From an uncultured Devosia sp. (lineage in GTDB: Bacteria; Pseudomonadota; Alphaproteobacteria; Rhizobiales; Devosiaceae): a stretch of 11,189 nucleotides of DNA. The notes below the pieces were generated by a model. That model ran no database searches and had not been told where the DNA came from. It saw only the letters and a program-made list of their open reading frames with translations. The stretch covers positions 1-11,189 of the forward strand of contig CAMLKN010000056.1 of assembly GCA_946480655.1 (NCBI GenBank), given 5' to 3'. Of this stretch, positions 1 to 7,160 are shown piece after piece (position 1 is the first letter of the stretch; each line of letters opens with the position of its first letter). The position numbers were made by a program, and so were the translations under genes.

Positions 1-231
1 GTCATGGGCCTGGCTTCGCCGGAATCGGCCATTCTCTCGGCGGTGATCTTCAACGCGCTGATCATCGTGGTGCTAATCCCCCTGGCGCTGAAAGGCGTGG
101 CCTATCGGCCGGTTGGCGCTGCCGCCCTGTTGCGGCGGAACCTGCTGATCTATGGGCTGGGCGGCTTGGTCGCTCCCTTCATCGGCATCAAGGTCGTCGA
201 CCTGGCCATCAGCGCCCTCAATCTCGTCTAG
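1..231 (+). CDS. kdpB: Potassium-transporting P-type ATPase, KdpB subunit (C-terminal end, cut by window edge)
   Basis: These are the last 76 residues of KdpB, the catalytic P-type ATPase subunit of the inner-membrane KdpFABC complex, which uses ATP to import K+ at very low external concentration. The 5' part, with the DKTGT phosphorylation site, lies outside the window. What is visible is the KdpB C-terminus. The signature [20 protein letters not shown] begins a membrane helix (about 20 residues), followed by PLALKGV, the conserved [13 protein letters not shown] turn and a last helix ending in IGIKVVDL. The frame is open from the first base, so the gene is partial and not broken. Its TAG stop is embedded in the Shine-Dalgarno of kdpC, which starts 10 nt downstream, so the two genes are co-transcribed. 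Identity is very secure from the C-terminal signature and from kdpC following it. Confidence 0.96.
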   Translation, partial: VMGLASPESAILSAVIFNALIIVVLIPLALKGVAYRPVGAAALLRRNLLIYGLGGLVAPFIGIKVVDLAISALNLV

Positions 232-241
232 GAGAAGAGCC

Positions 242-808
242 ATGTTGCTTGCACAAATCCGTCCGGCCCTGGTGCTGCTGGTGCTGCTGAGCCTGGTCAC
301 GGGCCTCGCCTACCCCCTCGCGATGACCGGCGTCGCTCAACTGGCCTTCCCCGCCCAGGCCAATGGCAGCCTCGTCAGCCGCGACGGTGTCACCGTCGGT
401 TCGAGCCTCATCGGGCAGACCTTTGCAGGGGAAGGCTATTTCCATCCCCGCCCCTCGGCGGTCGGCTACGATGCCAGCACGTCGAGCGGCACCAATCTGG
501 GCGCGACATCGGCGACCCTGGCCGCCGACGTGGCTGACCGGGTGACAGAATTGGCCGGCGCGGGCGCTCCGGTGCCCGCCGATGCGGCAACCGCATCCGG
601 CTCTGGCCTCGATCCGCATATCACCCCTGCCTTTGCCCGGTTGCAGGTCGAACGGGTGGCCGCCGCGCGCGGCCTCGACCCGGCCCAGGTGGCTGATCTC
701 CTCGCCCGGCATATCCAATGGCCGCTGCTCGGAATTTTCGGCGAGCCCGTGGTCAACGTGCTAGAACTCAACCTGGCTCTGGACGCGTTGGGAACCGGTG
801 AGAACTGA
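242..808 (+). CDS. kdpC: Potassium-transporting ATPase KdpC subunit
   Basis: KdpC is the single-span accessory subunit of the KdpFABC K+ pump, needed for assembly and high-affinity ATP use. The 188-residue protein has the family's usual size. An N-terminal hydrophobic helix (about residues 8-30) anchors it, and the rest is expected to be extracytoplasmic. Family hallmarks are visible: LIGQTF (56-61), YFHPRPSA (66-73), the SG(T)NLG motif (82-87), SGSGLDPHI (119-127) and the C-terminal GIFGEPVVNVLELNLALD block (164-181). The start at 242 is preferred over an upstream in-frame ATG at 152, because the longer form would add 30 residues translated from inside kdpB. An AGGAGA Shine-Dalgarno (230-235) also lies 6 nt before the chosen ATG. 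The stop TGA (806-808) is followed directly by the kdpD ATG, suggesting translational coupling. Confidence 0.96.
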   Translation: MLLAQIRPALVLLVLLSLVTGLAYPLAMTGVAQLAFPAQANGSLVSRDGVTVGSSLIGQTFAGEGYFHPRPSAVGYDASTSSGTNLGATSATLAADVADRVTELAGAGAPVPADAATASGSGLDPHITPAFARLQVERVAAARGLDPAQVADLLARHIQWPLLGIFGEPVVNVLELNLALDALGTGEN

Positions 809-3493
809 ATGAGCGACACGAGGGACACGGGGCGCCCCGATCCCGGGGCCCTGCTCAAGCTTGCTGCCGGCGAAGGCCGCGGCAAGCTTACCATTTTCCT
901 CGGTGCGGCACCGGGCGTGGGCAAGACCTATGCCATGCTCTCCCGCGCCCAGCAGCGACGGGCAGCGGGGTCAGAGATCGTCGTTGGGCTGGCCGAAACC
1001 CATGGCCGCAGCGAAACGGCCCGCTTGCTCGAAGGCCTCGAAGTGCTGCCGCGGCGCAAGGGCGAGCATTCGGGCAAGACCTATGACGAGTTCGATCTCG
1101 ACGCCGCGCTCAAGCGCCGTCCGGCCATCATCATCGTCGACGAACTGGCCCATTCCAACGATGCCGGTGCCCGCCATCCCAAGCGCTACCAGGACATTGC
1201 TGAGCTGATCGATGCCGGCATCGACGTGTGGACCGCGCTCAATGTCCAGCATCTGGAAAGCCAGGCGGACCTGGTGGCGCGCATTGCCGGCGTCCCGGTG
1301 CGCGAAACGGTTCCCGATGTGGTGCTGCAGCGCGCCGACGAAGTCGTGCTCGTCGACCTGCCACCCGCCGAACTGATCCAGCGCCTCAAGGAAGGCAAGG
1401 TCTACCTTCCAGAGAACGCCACGCGCGCCGCCGACAAATTCTTCCGGCCCGAGAATCTGACCGCCCTCCGCGAGCTGGCCCTGCGTCGCACCGCCAACCG
1501 GGTCGACGACCAGATGGCCGATATTTGGCGCCAGCAGGCGCTGGAAGGGCCGTGGGTGACCGGTGAACGCCTCTTGGTCTGCGTTGGTCCCGACCGCTTG
1601 TCCGAAAAGGTTGTCCGCACGGCCAGTCGCATGGCCCTGGGTCTCAATGCTCGCTGGATCGTGGTGGCTCTTTCGCGCAGCGCCGACCCGATTCTGGACG
1701 CCGATCGATCTGCCCGGCTGGAGGCGACATTGGTCCTGGCCGAGCAACTGGGTGGCGAAGTCAGGCGGGTCATCGCCGACGATTTCGTTGCCGAAATCGT
1801 GCGGATCGCCCGCCGGGAAAACATCACCCAGGTCATCATCGGACGCCCCAAGCCCATCCCGCTGTTGCGCATGTTCCGGCGGTCGCTGCCGGACACGTTG
1901 ATGGGCGCCCTTGATGGCGTGGGGGTCTACCTCGTGTCCGAAACGGCCGGGGGTGCGAGCCGGCCGCAGCGATTCCGGCGCCGCACCATACCGGAATGGG
2001 CAATGAGCCTTGGCATTCCCATTGCGACCACGGGCGCCACCACACTGCTCGGGCTCGGCCTGTCCCAGGTTCTCGCCCTGCAGAACCTGTCTATGCTCTA
2101 CCTTCTGGCCGTTCTCGTCTCGGCAATCTTGGCAGGGCGTTTCGCGGCTCTTCTGGCCGCGGGGCTATCCTTCCTTACCTACAATTTCTTTTTCATCGAG
2201 CCTGTGCACACGTTCACCATCGCCAAGCCGCACGAAGTGCTGGCGCTGCTGATTTTCGTGGCGGTAGCGGTGGTCACTGGCACTCTCGCCGCGCGGCTGC
2301 GCGAGCAGATCGAGCGCTCCCGGCAGGCGGTGCGCAGCACGCAGGCGCTCTATGATTTTTCCCGCAAGCTTTCCGCCGCCTATGGTGTCGATGGTGCGCT
2401 GACGGCAACGACGGCCCAACTGAACGCCATGCTCGGCCTGCCGGCGGTCACCCTGGTGACCGAGGACGGGGAAGAACTCGAAATGCGGGTTGCCTGGCCG
2501 CCGGACCAGGTGCTCGACGAAACCACGATGATTGCCGCACGTTGGGCGCACGACAAGCGAGAGCCCGCCGGGTACATGACCGGCACGCTTCCGAACGTCG
2601 CCTATCTTTTTCTGCCCATCCGCTCCGATCAGCGAATGGCCGGGGTCGCCGGCTTGCGGCTTGCCCCTGACCATGGCCCATTGACCCCGGATGAGGAAAG
2701 GCAGGTCGCGGCGGTGCTGGAGCAGGCTGTCATTGCTATCGATCGGGCACGCCTTGTGCGCGAGGGCGCCAAGGCGGCGGTGGCCCAGGAAGGGGAGAAG
2801 CTGCAAGCTGCGCTCCTGTCTTCGCTTTCCCACGACCTTCGCACGCCTTTGGCCTCCATCACCGGAGCTGTCACCACCCTGCGGCAGCTCGGCGAGCGCA
2901 TGGATGCTGAAACGCGATCGGACCTGCTCGCGACCGTCGAAGAGGAGACCGCGCGCCTCACCCGTTTCGTGGGCAATCTTTTCGACATGACCCGCATCGA
3001 ATCCGGCCTGCTCAAGGCTCGGCGCGAGCCGGTGGACCTGCGGGCCCTGGTCGGCGAAGTCACCGAGAGGTTGGCCCGGCTTGATCCCCGTCTCCAAGTC
3101 GAAACCAGCGCCGCCGACGCCATGCCACCTGCCCTTGCCGATCCGGGCCTGTTGGAACAGGTCCTCTTCAACATCTTCGACAATGCGCGCAAATATGCTG
3201 GCACTGACCAGCCCATCAGTGTCTATATCCGGCGCGACGGCAGGGAAGCGGTGATCAGCGTGACCGACCAGGGCAAGGGCATTCCAGAGGACGACCTCGA
3301 AGTGATCTTTGAGAAGTTCCATAGGAGGGCCAAGGGTGATGGCCGACCCGCGGGCACAGGCCTCGGCCTCTCCATCGCTCGCGGCTTTGTCTCTGCCATG
3401 GGCGGGACGATCAAGGCGGAAAGCCCGGCCGTGCGCAAGCGCGGAACCCGGTTTGTCATCCGTCTCCCATTGGCGGAGTCCTCGGCGTCATGA
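809..3493 (+). CDS. kdpD: Osmosensitive K+ channel / turgor sensor histidine kinase KdpD
   Basis: KdpD is the inner-membrane kinase that senses K+ limitation and osmotic stress and phosphorylates KdpE to induce the pump genes. The 894 residues match the family length (E. coli KdpD is also about 890). Order of domains: a KdpD N-terminal ATP-binding domain with Walker A GAAPGVGKT (32-40) and Walker B-like IIIVDELAHSN (107-117); a universal-stress-protein-like domain (about 253-375); a four-helix DUF4118 membrane block (about 397-495); an Arg-rich linker RLREQIERSR (496-505); a GAF-like domain (about 515-650); a HisKA domain with phospho-acceptor H675 in SHDLRTPL; and a HATPase_c domain with the N box around N788/N792, DQGKGI (820-825) and GTGLGLS (849-855). 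All catalytic motifs look intact. A GGTGAG ribosome site (797-802) precedes the ATG by 6 nt. The 3' end overlaps kdpE by ATGA. Confidence 0.97.
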   Translation: MSDTRDTGRPDPGALLKLAAGEGRGKLTIFLGAAPGVGKTYAMLSRAQQRRAAGSEIVVGLAETHGRSETARLLEGLEVLPRRKGEHSGKTYDEFDLDAALKRRPAIIIVDELAHSNDAGARHPKRYQDIAELIDAGIDVWTALNVQHLESQADLVARIAGVPVRETVPDVVLQRADEVVLVDLPPAELIQRLKEGKVYLPENATRAADKFFRPENLTALRELALRRTANRVDDQMADIWRQQALEGPWVTGERLLVCVGPDRLSEKVVRTASRMALGLNARWIVVALSRSADPILDADRSARLEATLVLAEQLGGEVRRVIADDFVAEIVRIARRENITQVIIGRPKPIPLLRMFRRSLPDTLMGALDGVGVYLVSETAGGASRPQRFRRRTIPEWAMSLGIPIATTGATTLLGLGLSQVLALQNLSMLYLLAVLVSAILAGRFAALLAAGLSFLTYNFFFIEPVHTFTIAKPHEVLALLIFVAVAVVTGTLAARLREQIERSRQAVRSTQALYDFSRKLSAAYGVDGALTATTAQLNAMLGLPAVTLVTEDGEELEMRVAWPPDQVLDETTMIAARWAHDKREPAGYMTGTLPNVAYLFLPIRSDQRMAGVAGLRLAPDHGPLTPDEERQVAAVLEQAVIAIDRARLVREGAKAAVAQEGEKLQAALLSSLSHDLRTPLASITGAVTTLRQLGERMDAETRSDLLATVEEETARLTRFVGNLFDMTRIESGLLKARREPVDLRALVGEVTERLARLDPRLQVETSAADAMPPALADPGLLEQVLFNIFDNARKYAGTDQPISVYIRRDGREAVISVTDQGKGIPEDDLEVIFEKFHRRAKGDGRPAGTGLGLSIARGFVSAMGGTIKAESPAVRKRGTRFVIRLPLAESSAS
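857..889 (+). repeat. Inverted repeat in the 5' coding part of kdpD
   Basis: Two perfect 8-bp arms, AAGCTTGC (857-864) and GCAAGCTT (882-889), are separated by 17 nt of very GC-rich sequence that can add further pairs. They lie at codons 17-27 of kdpD, about 45 nt after its start codon. A hairpin there could slow the ribosome between the pump subunits and the sensor genes. It may also be chance, because these codons encode the ordinary KLAAGEGRGKL stretch before the Walker A motif. Confidence 0.4.
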
Positions 3494-4200
3494 CGCAGAG
3501 ACGTATCCTGGTCGTTGACGATGAGCCGCAGATTCAGCGCTTTCTCAAGCCGGCGCTGATGGCGGTCGACTATGAGGTGGTGCAGGCCGGCACGGTGGCC
3601 GAGGCCAAGCGTGCCATTGCCATGCAGGCGCCCGATGTCGTCGTGCTCGATCTCGGCCTGCCCGATGGCGACGGCAAGGAGGTGATTGCAACGGTTCGCA
3701 CCTTCTCCAGCGTTCCCATCATCGTCCTCTCGGCTCGCGACCAGGAACGGGAAAAGATCGAGGCCCTCGATCTGGGGGCTGACGATTACGTCGAAAAGCC
3801 CTTCGGTATCGGCGAATTGCTGGCCCGTATCCGCTCGGCGCTGCGCCATAGCGAGCCGCCAGCAGGTGCCAGGCAGGACCTTGATTTTGGCCCGCTCAGC
3901 ATCGACGACGCCTCCCATCGCGTGCTGCTCAACGGCGAGCCCATCCATCTGACGCCGAAGGAATATGATCTCCTGCTCCTTCTGGCCCGGAATTCGGGGC
4001 GCGTGCTGACCCACAAGCAAATTCTTACGCGGATCTGGGGCCCTGCCCATGCCGAGGACGTGCAGTATCTGCGCGTGCTCGTCGGTCAGCTGAGAACGAA
4101 AATCGACGCCGGACCGGATGGGCCGAAACTGATCCGAAACGAACCGGGCGTCGGCTACCGGCTGGAAGTGGGTGACGAAGGGTTCTCGTCGGAGCTCTGA
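3490..4200 (+). CDS. kdpE: Two-component response regulator KdpE (OmpR/PhoB family)
   Basis: KdpE is the cytoplasmic DNA-binding partner of KdpD and, when phosphorylated, activates the kdpFABC promoter (outside this window). The 236-residue protein has a receiver domain (about 4-117) with acidic pocket D10/D11, phospho-acceptor D54 in VVLDLGLPDGDG, switch residue S81 and K103 in VEKPF. The GADDYVEKPF segment is typical of the OmpR class. The winged-helix output domain (about 130-226) carries LTPKEYDLL, the recognition-helix region VQYLRVLVGQLRTKI, and RNEPGVGYRL at the wing. The ATG overlaps the kdpD stop (ATGA), so translation is probably coupled. The nearest GGAG (3475-3478) is 11 nt upstream, a loose spacing. 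A C-terminal tail of about ten residues follows the last conserved strand. It is encoded opposite the 3' end of the convergent GFA-family gene. Confidence 0.96.
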   Translation: MTQRRILVVDDEPQIQRFLKPALMAVDYEVVQAGTVAEAKRAIAMQAPDVVVLDLGLPDGDGKEVIATVRTFSSVPIIVLSARDQEREKIEALDLGADDYVEKPFGIGELLARIRSALRHSEPPAGARQDLDFGPLSIDDASHRVLLNGEPIHLTPKEYDLLLLLARNSGRVLTHKQILTRIWGPAHAEDVQYLRVLVGQLRTKIDAGPDGPKLIRNEPGVGYRLEVGDEGFSSEL

Positions 4201-4565
4201 CGGTCCCGATCGAAGCGACAGTCGACGCGAAATTCTGGAAGCCATGCCTCCCTACGAATTGTCCACAATTCGTAGGTTGGAGCAAACTGGTTCGGTGCAT
4301 CGAGCGATCCGAGATTGACCTCTATTTCCTCGCCACTGCGCGAAAAGACAGATGAACCGCAGACCGGGCAGAAGTGACGTCCCTCAAACTCCCCGGTCTT
4401 GCCCGTCACTGTAACGGCCTCAGCGGGAAAGATCGCGGACGCGTGAAACACGGCGCCATGATGCTTTCGGCAATCCATGCAGTGACACACACCGACGCGA
4501 CGGGGCTGTCCTGACGCGACCAGCCTCACCCTTCCGCAAAGGCAACCACCGGTAACTTCGGCCAT
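4155..4565 (-). CDS. GFA-family (glutathione-dependent formaldehyde-activating / CENP-V fold) zinc-binding protein
   Basis: This is a 136-residue cytoplasmic protein of the GFA/CENP-V family. The zinc ligands are clear: C8 and C10 in GGCLCG, C27/C29/C32 in CHCMDC, and C66/C69 in CPVCGSS. The conserved YELWTIRRE.WLP block follows near the C-terminus. Family members bind structural zinc. The founding member accelerates glutathione-formaldehyde adduct formation, but most small homologues have no demonstrated reaction, so the substrate here is unknown. The start is well supported by a perfect AGGAGG 6 nt upstream. The last 15 codons and the stop run antisense into kdpE for 46 nt, and no earlier stop exists. 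The gene is oriented against both neighbours and by eye its DNA is less GC-rich than the flanking genes. It may therefore be an accessory gene inserted between kdpE and mazG (inference). Confidence 0.88.
   Translation of the reverse strand: MAEVTGGCLCGRVRLVASGQPRRVGVCHCMDCRKHHGAVFHASAIFPAEAVTVTGKTGEFEGRHFCPVCGSSVFSRSGEEIEVNLGSLDAPNQFAPTYELWTIRREAWLPEFRVDCRFDRDRQSSDENPSSPTSSR
4251..4276. repeat. Near-perfect 26-bp palindrome (12-bp arms), possible bidirectional hairpin
   Basis: The arms CCTACGAATTGT (4251-4262) and ACAATTCGTAGG (4265-4276) are perfect reverse complements around a central CC. As RNA this gives an 11-bp stem with a four-base loop on either strand. It starts 50 nt after the kdpE stop and lies inside the GFA-family gene, where it encodes the conserved TYELWTIRR residues. 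Only two T residues follow the stem on the plus strand, so it is not a textbook intrinsic terminator. It is, however, the only strong hairpin seen downstream of kdpE. It could attenuate read-through from kdp or be a protein-binding site. Confidence 0.6.
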
Positions 4566-4571
4566 GAGCGT

Positions 4572-4577
4572 CCTCCT
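4572..4577 (-). promoter_or_regulatory. Strong ribosome binding site of the GFA-family gene
   Basis: The minus strand reads AGGAGG, a full match to the anti-Shine-Dalgarno core, 6 nt before the ATG at 4565. It fixes the start of the GFA-family gene and is stronger than the ribosome sites of most neighbours. Confidence 0.85.
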
Positions 4578-4608
4578 GATTGAGCGACCCGAGGCAGTCC
4601 ACGCGCCA

Positions 4609-4637
4609 ACTTAGCTGGAAATGCAGCCTCGCGGCAA
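4609..4637 (-). promoter_or_regulatory. Weak promoter candidate for the GFA-family gene
   Basis: On the minus strand TTGCCG (4637-4632) is followed by a 17-nt spacer and CTAAGT (4614-4609). The -35 agrees with the sigma-70 consensus at its TTG core, while the -10 is poor against TATAAT and better against the alphaproteobacterial CTATAT. A transcript would begin roughly 37 nt before the start codon. The geometry is reasonable but the element match is weak. Confidence 0.3.
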
Positions 4638-4694
4638 AAACGACCTTCCCGGCCCGACCATTGCCGCTATGGTGGGCCGCAACGATTCACGCCC

Positions 4695-4699
4695 AAGGG
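4695..4699 (+). promoter_or_regulatory. Ribosome binding site supporting the mazG start
   Basis: AAGGG lies 6 nt before the ATG at 4706. It supports that start over the in-frame ATG at 4580, whose extra 42 residues show no MazG similarity. Confidence 0.6.
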
Positions 4700-4705
4700 C
4701 CGACC

Positions 4706-5515
4706 ATGCAGCCTTCCCGCGACATTTCCCGCCTTATCGAAATCATGGCCGCGCTCCGCAACCCTGTTGGCGGCTGTCCCTGGGACCTGGAGCAGGATTT
4801 CCGATCCATCCGCCACTACACGATCGAAGAGGCCTACGAAGTCGCCGATGCCATCGAGCGTGAGGACTTTGCTGACCTGCGCGAAGAGTTGGGCGACCTC
4901 CTCCTCCAGCCGATCTATCACGCCCAAATGGCCAAGGAGGGCGGACATTTCGACATCGGCGACGTGGTTTTCGCCATTACCGAAAAGCTGATCCGCCGCC
5001 ATCCCCATGTTTTCGGCGATGTCATCGCTGAGGGCGCCGACGATGCGCAAAACCGCTGGGAGGCCATCAAAGTCCGCGAACGTGCCGCTAAGGCCGAGCG
5101 CAAGGGCGACAAGGCGCCATCCATTCTCGACGATGTTCCGCAGGTGCTCCCTGCCCTTGCCCGGGCCGAAAAGCTGACCAAGCGCGCCGCCAAGGTCGGC
5201 TTCGACTGGCCCGACCTGGCCGCCGTCCGCGCCAAAGTGGCCGAGGAACTGGCCGAGGTTGCCGAAGCCGAGACGTCGGGAAATGAAACCGCGTTGCGCG
5301 AGGAGATCGGTGACCTGCTCTTTGCCGTGGCCAACCTCGCCCGCAAGGCCGGCGTCGACCCGGAGGCCGCCCTACGTGACGCCAATGCCAAATTCACGCG
5401 CCGCTTCCACTATGTAGAAGCCCGCTGCCGCGAGGAGGGCATCGATCCGGCCGCAGCCGGGCTCGAACGTCTGGATGGCTACTGGAATGAAGTCCGAGCC
5501 GCCGACAAGGGCTAA
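4706..5515 (+). CDS. mazG: Nucleoside triphosphate pyrophosphohydrolase MazG
   Basis: MazG hydrolyses (d)NTPs to the monophosphate and pyrophosphate and is thought to clear abnormal nucleotides. The predicted 269 residues match the usual two-domain length (E. coli MazG has 263). Both all-alpha MazG repeats carry their metal-binding residues. The first is E41, E42 and E45 in EEAYEVADAI, with E61 and D64 in EELGDLLLQ. The second is E180, E181 and E184 in EELAEVAEA, with E200 and D203 in EEIGDLLFAV. The NPVGGCPWD motif (19-27) and KVGFDWPD (163-170) are also family hallmarks. The start at 4706 is chosen over the longer frame from 4580 because family members begin near residues RLIEIMAALR and an AAGGG (4695-4699) lies 6 nt upstream. 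No mazEF toxin-antitoxin genes or relA are nearby. The TAA stop overlaps the hflX stop by 4 nt, tail to tail. Confidence 0.95.
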   Translation: MQPSRDISRLIEIMAALRNPVGGCPWDLEQDFRSIRHYTIEEAYEVADAIEREDFADLREELGDLLLQPIYHAQMAKEGGHFDIGDVVFAITEKLIRRHPHVFGDVIAEGADDAQNRWEAIKVRERAAKAERKGDKAPSILDDVPQVLPALARAEKLTKRAAKVGFDWPDLAAVRAKVAEELAEVAEAETSGNETALREEIGDLLFAVANLARKAGVDPEAALRDANAKFTRRFHYVEARCREEGIDPAAAGLERLDGYWNEVRAADKG

Positions 5516-6879
5516 AGGTCCGACAGCGCGATCCGTCCGTTGAAGCGTTCGAGGAAGGCCGTCTTGTGCCGTGGATCGACCCGCACGACGAAATCCGAAC
5601 CCTTTTCGGTCGGCACGTCCCGCGAAATCACCTCGGCGTGGCTGTGCAGCCAGCCGATATCGGCGCCGGCGCTGTGCGGCACATGCACATGGTAGGTCCG
5701 CGCCTGTTCACCCAGTGATTTCTCGACAAGGTTGAGCAGATCATCGATGCCCTGCCCCGTCAGCGCCGACACCGGCATGTTGGCCAGAACCTTGCCCGCA
5801 GGTGCCGCCGAGGCGAGCGCCAGACCGGGCTCTTCGAGTAGGTCGACCTTGTTCCAGACCTCGATGATCGGCGTCGTGTCCGAGGACACGCCAAGTTCGT
5901 CAAGCACCGTAAGCACGTCCTGGGCCTGGGCGGCATGGTCGGGATTGGCAATGTCGCGGACATGGAGGATGATGTCGGCATCCACCACCTCCTCGAGCGT
6001 GGCGCGGAATGCTGCGACGAGGTCGTGCGGCAGATCGGCCACGAAGCCAACAGTGTCGCTCAGCATCACTTCCCGGCCATGCGGCAGGGCCAGCTTGCGC
6101 ACGGTAGTGTCGAGGGTCGCGAAGAGCAGGTCCTCGGCAAACACCCCTGCCCCGGTCAACTTGTTGAACAGGCTCGATTTTCCGGCATTGGTATAGCCCA
6201 CAAGGGCGACGACGGGGATAGCGGCGCGTGTGCGCTGCGCCCGTTGCTGGGCACGCGTCTTCTTAACCTTTTCCAGCCGGTCTTCGAGCAGGACGATACG
6301 CTCGGTGATCTGCCGGCGGTCGCTTTCGATCTGGGTTTCGCCCGGGCCGCCCATGAAACCGTTGCCACCGCTACCGCGCTGGCGTTCGAGGTGCGTCCAG
6401 GAGCGCACCAGCCGCCCCTTCTGGTAATTGAGGTGAGCCAGTTCGACCTGCAGCACACCTTCTCGTGTCGCCGCTCGTTCACCAAAGATTTCGAGAATGA
6501 GCGCCGTCCGGTCGAGCACCTTGGTGCCGGTCTCGCGCTCCAGGTTGCGCTGCTGGATCGGCGTCAGAGGCGCATCGACGAGCAAAAGCTCGATCTGCTC
6601 CGCCTTCACTTTTTCGGCAATCGCTTCCACATGGCCCGCCCCGATATAGGTCGCCGGGCGTATCTCGCGAACCTTGACGACATCGGAAAAGCGGACATCC
6701 AGGCGAATGGCTTCCGCCAGGCCTTCGAACTCGGCCTGCCGGGCGTCAATGCTGTGAAAGGATGACTTGCCGCGGACATCGGGACAGACAAGCCCGGTGC
6801 GCGTCGGCTGTTCCTGCCGATCGATATAGGGCTTCGGGCCGCCCGGCTGGGCGCCCGTCTCGTCGTCAAAATCGTCCAT
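5512..6879 (-). CDS. hflX: Ribosome-associated GTPase HflX
   Basis: HflX is a translational GTPase-fold protein of the Obg/HflX superfamily that binds the 50S subunit and splits stalled or heat-damaged 70S ribosomes. The 455 residues comprise the N-terminal HflX domain (about 28-190), the glycine-rich family signature GGPGETQIESDRR (177-189), a charged coiled-coil linker (about 190-220) and the G domain. G-domain motifs are complete: G1 GYTNAGKSS (228-236), G2 around TLDTT (255-259), G3 DTVGF (275-279), G4 NKVD (343-346) and G5 SAL (371-373). A short C-terminal domain follows, with an extra N-terminal stretch of about 25 residues compared with E. coli. It starts 8 nt after the hfq stop and has no strong ribosome site of its own, so it is probably translated by coupling to hfq. 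hfq-hflX is a widely conserved pair in proteobacteria. Confidence 0.97.
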   Translation of the reverse strand: MDDFDDETGAQPGGPKPYIDRQEQPTRTGLVCPDVRGKSSFHSIDARQAEFEGLAEAIRLDVRFSDVVKVREIRPATYIGAGHVEAIAEKVKAEQIELLLVDAPLTPIQQRNLERETGTKVLDRTALILEIFGERAATREGVLQVELAHLNYQKGRLVRSWTHLERQRGSGGNGFMGGPGETQIESDRRQITERIVLLEDRLEKVKKTRAQQRAQRTRAAIPVVALVGYTNAGKSSLFNKLTGAGVFAEDLLFATLDTTVRKLALPHGREVMLSDTVGFVADLPHDLVAAFRATLEEVVDADIILHVRDIANPDHAAQAQDVLTVLDELGVSSDTTPIIEVWNKVDLLEEPGLALASAAPAGKVLANMPVSALTGQGIDDLLNLVEKSLGEQARTYHVHVPHSAGADIGWLHSHAEVISRDVPTEKGSDFVVRVDPRHKTAFLERFNGRIALSDL

Positions 6880-6887
6880 AAATGCCG

Positions 6888-7139
6888 TCAGTCGTGATCT
6901 TGGCTCTGCTCGGGGTCGAACAGCTGGATCGGCGCGCCGGGCATGATGGTGGATATGGCGTGCTTATAGACCAGTTGCGATTGCGCGTCACGGCGCAGCA
7001 AGAGGCAGAAGTTGTCGAACCAGGTAATGACACCCTGAAGCTTGACGCCGTTCACCAGGAAAATGGTGACCGGGACTTTCTGTTTGCGAACGTGGTTGAG
7101 GAAGGAATCCTGCAGGTTTTGCTGCTTTTCGCTGGGCAT
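6888..7139 (-). CDS. hfq: RNA chaperone Hfq
   Basis: Hfq is a hexameric Sm-like protein that pairs small regulatory RNAs with mRNA targets. The 83-residue protein has Sm1 (about 10-48, containing [16 protein letters not shown]) and Sm2 ([10 protein letters not shown], 58-67). Residues matching the proximal-face uridine pocket are present: Q10, D11, F44 and K59/H60. Rim basic residues R18, K19 and K21 are also present. The C-terminal tail is very short and acidic (DPEQSQDHD), as is common in alphaproteobacteria and unlike the long E. coli tail. The ATG at 7139 has GAGG (minus strand) about 5 nt upstream. The gene heads the hfq-hflX unit, with its own leader and promoter candidate between it and ntrX. 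No miaA is found upstream, unlike the enterobacterial order. Confidence 0.97.
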   Translation of the reverse strand: MPSEKQQNLQDSFLNHVRKQKVPVTIFLVNGVKLQGVITWFDNFCLLLRRDAQSQLVYKHAISTIMPGAPIQLFDPEQSQDHD

Positions 7140-7160
7140 TTAGGCCTCTTTGCCGCGGCT

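Larger units (their letters stand above)
4566..4705. other. Divergent intergenic region between the GFA-family gene and mazG
   Basis: These 140 nt must hold the 5' signals of both divergent genes. The minus-strand ribosome site and a weak promoter candidate are listed separately. For mazG, CTTCCC (4645-4650), a 16-nt spacer and CTATGG (4667-4672) loosely resemble the CTTGAC-CTATAT pattern seen in rhizobial promoters, but the match is too poor to call. No repeat or RNA gene is evident. Confidence 0.5.

Noticed and set aside
152..241. Upstream in-frame ATG adding 30 residues to KdpC
   Set aside because: It lies inside kdpB in another frame, adds a Ser/Arg-rich segment before the expected N-terminal helix, and the ATG at 242 has a well-placed AGGAGA.
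2165..3322. Long minus-strand open frame opposite kdpD (385 codons)
   Set aside because: It is an antisense shadow of a secure gene with no motif or ribosome site supporting it.
3223..4245. Minus-strand open frame spanning the kdpD end and kdpE (340 codons)
   Set aside because: It is antisense to two confirmed genes and shows no recognisable domain.
4580..4705. Upstream in-frame extension of mazG giving a 311-residue protein
   Set aside because: The extra 42 residues have no MazG character and exceed the family length; the ATG at 4706 has its own Shine-Dalgarno and fits the family start.
4706..5515. Possible link of mazG with a mazEF toxin-antitoxin module
   Set aside because: No toxin or antitoxin gene is present; the neighbours are the GFA-family gene and hflX.
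5875..5890. Short palindrome CGTGTCC-GA-GGACACG inside hflX
   Set aside because: It sits mid-gene, has a 2-nt centre and no link to a gene boundary; arms of this length arise by chance in GC-rich coding DNA.
5935..6765. Plus-strand open frame opposite hflX (276 codons)
   Set aside because: It is a mirror frame of a fully motif-supported GTPase.
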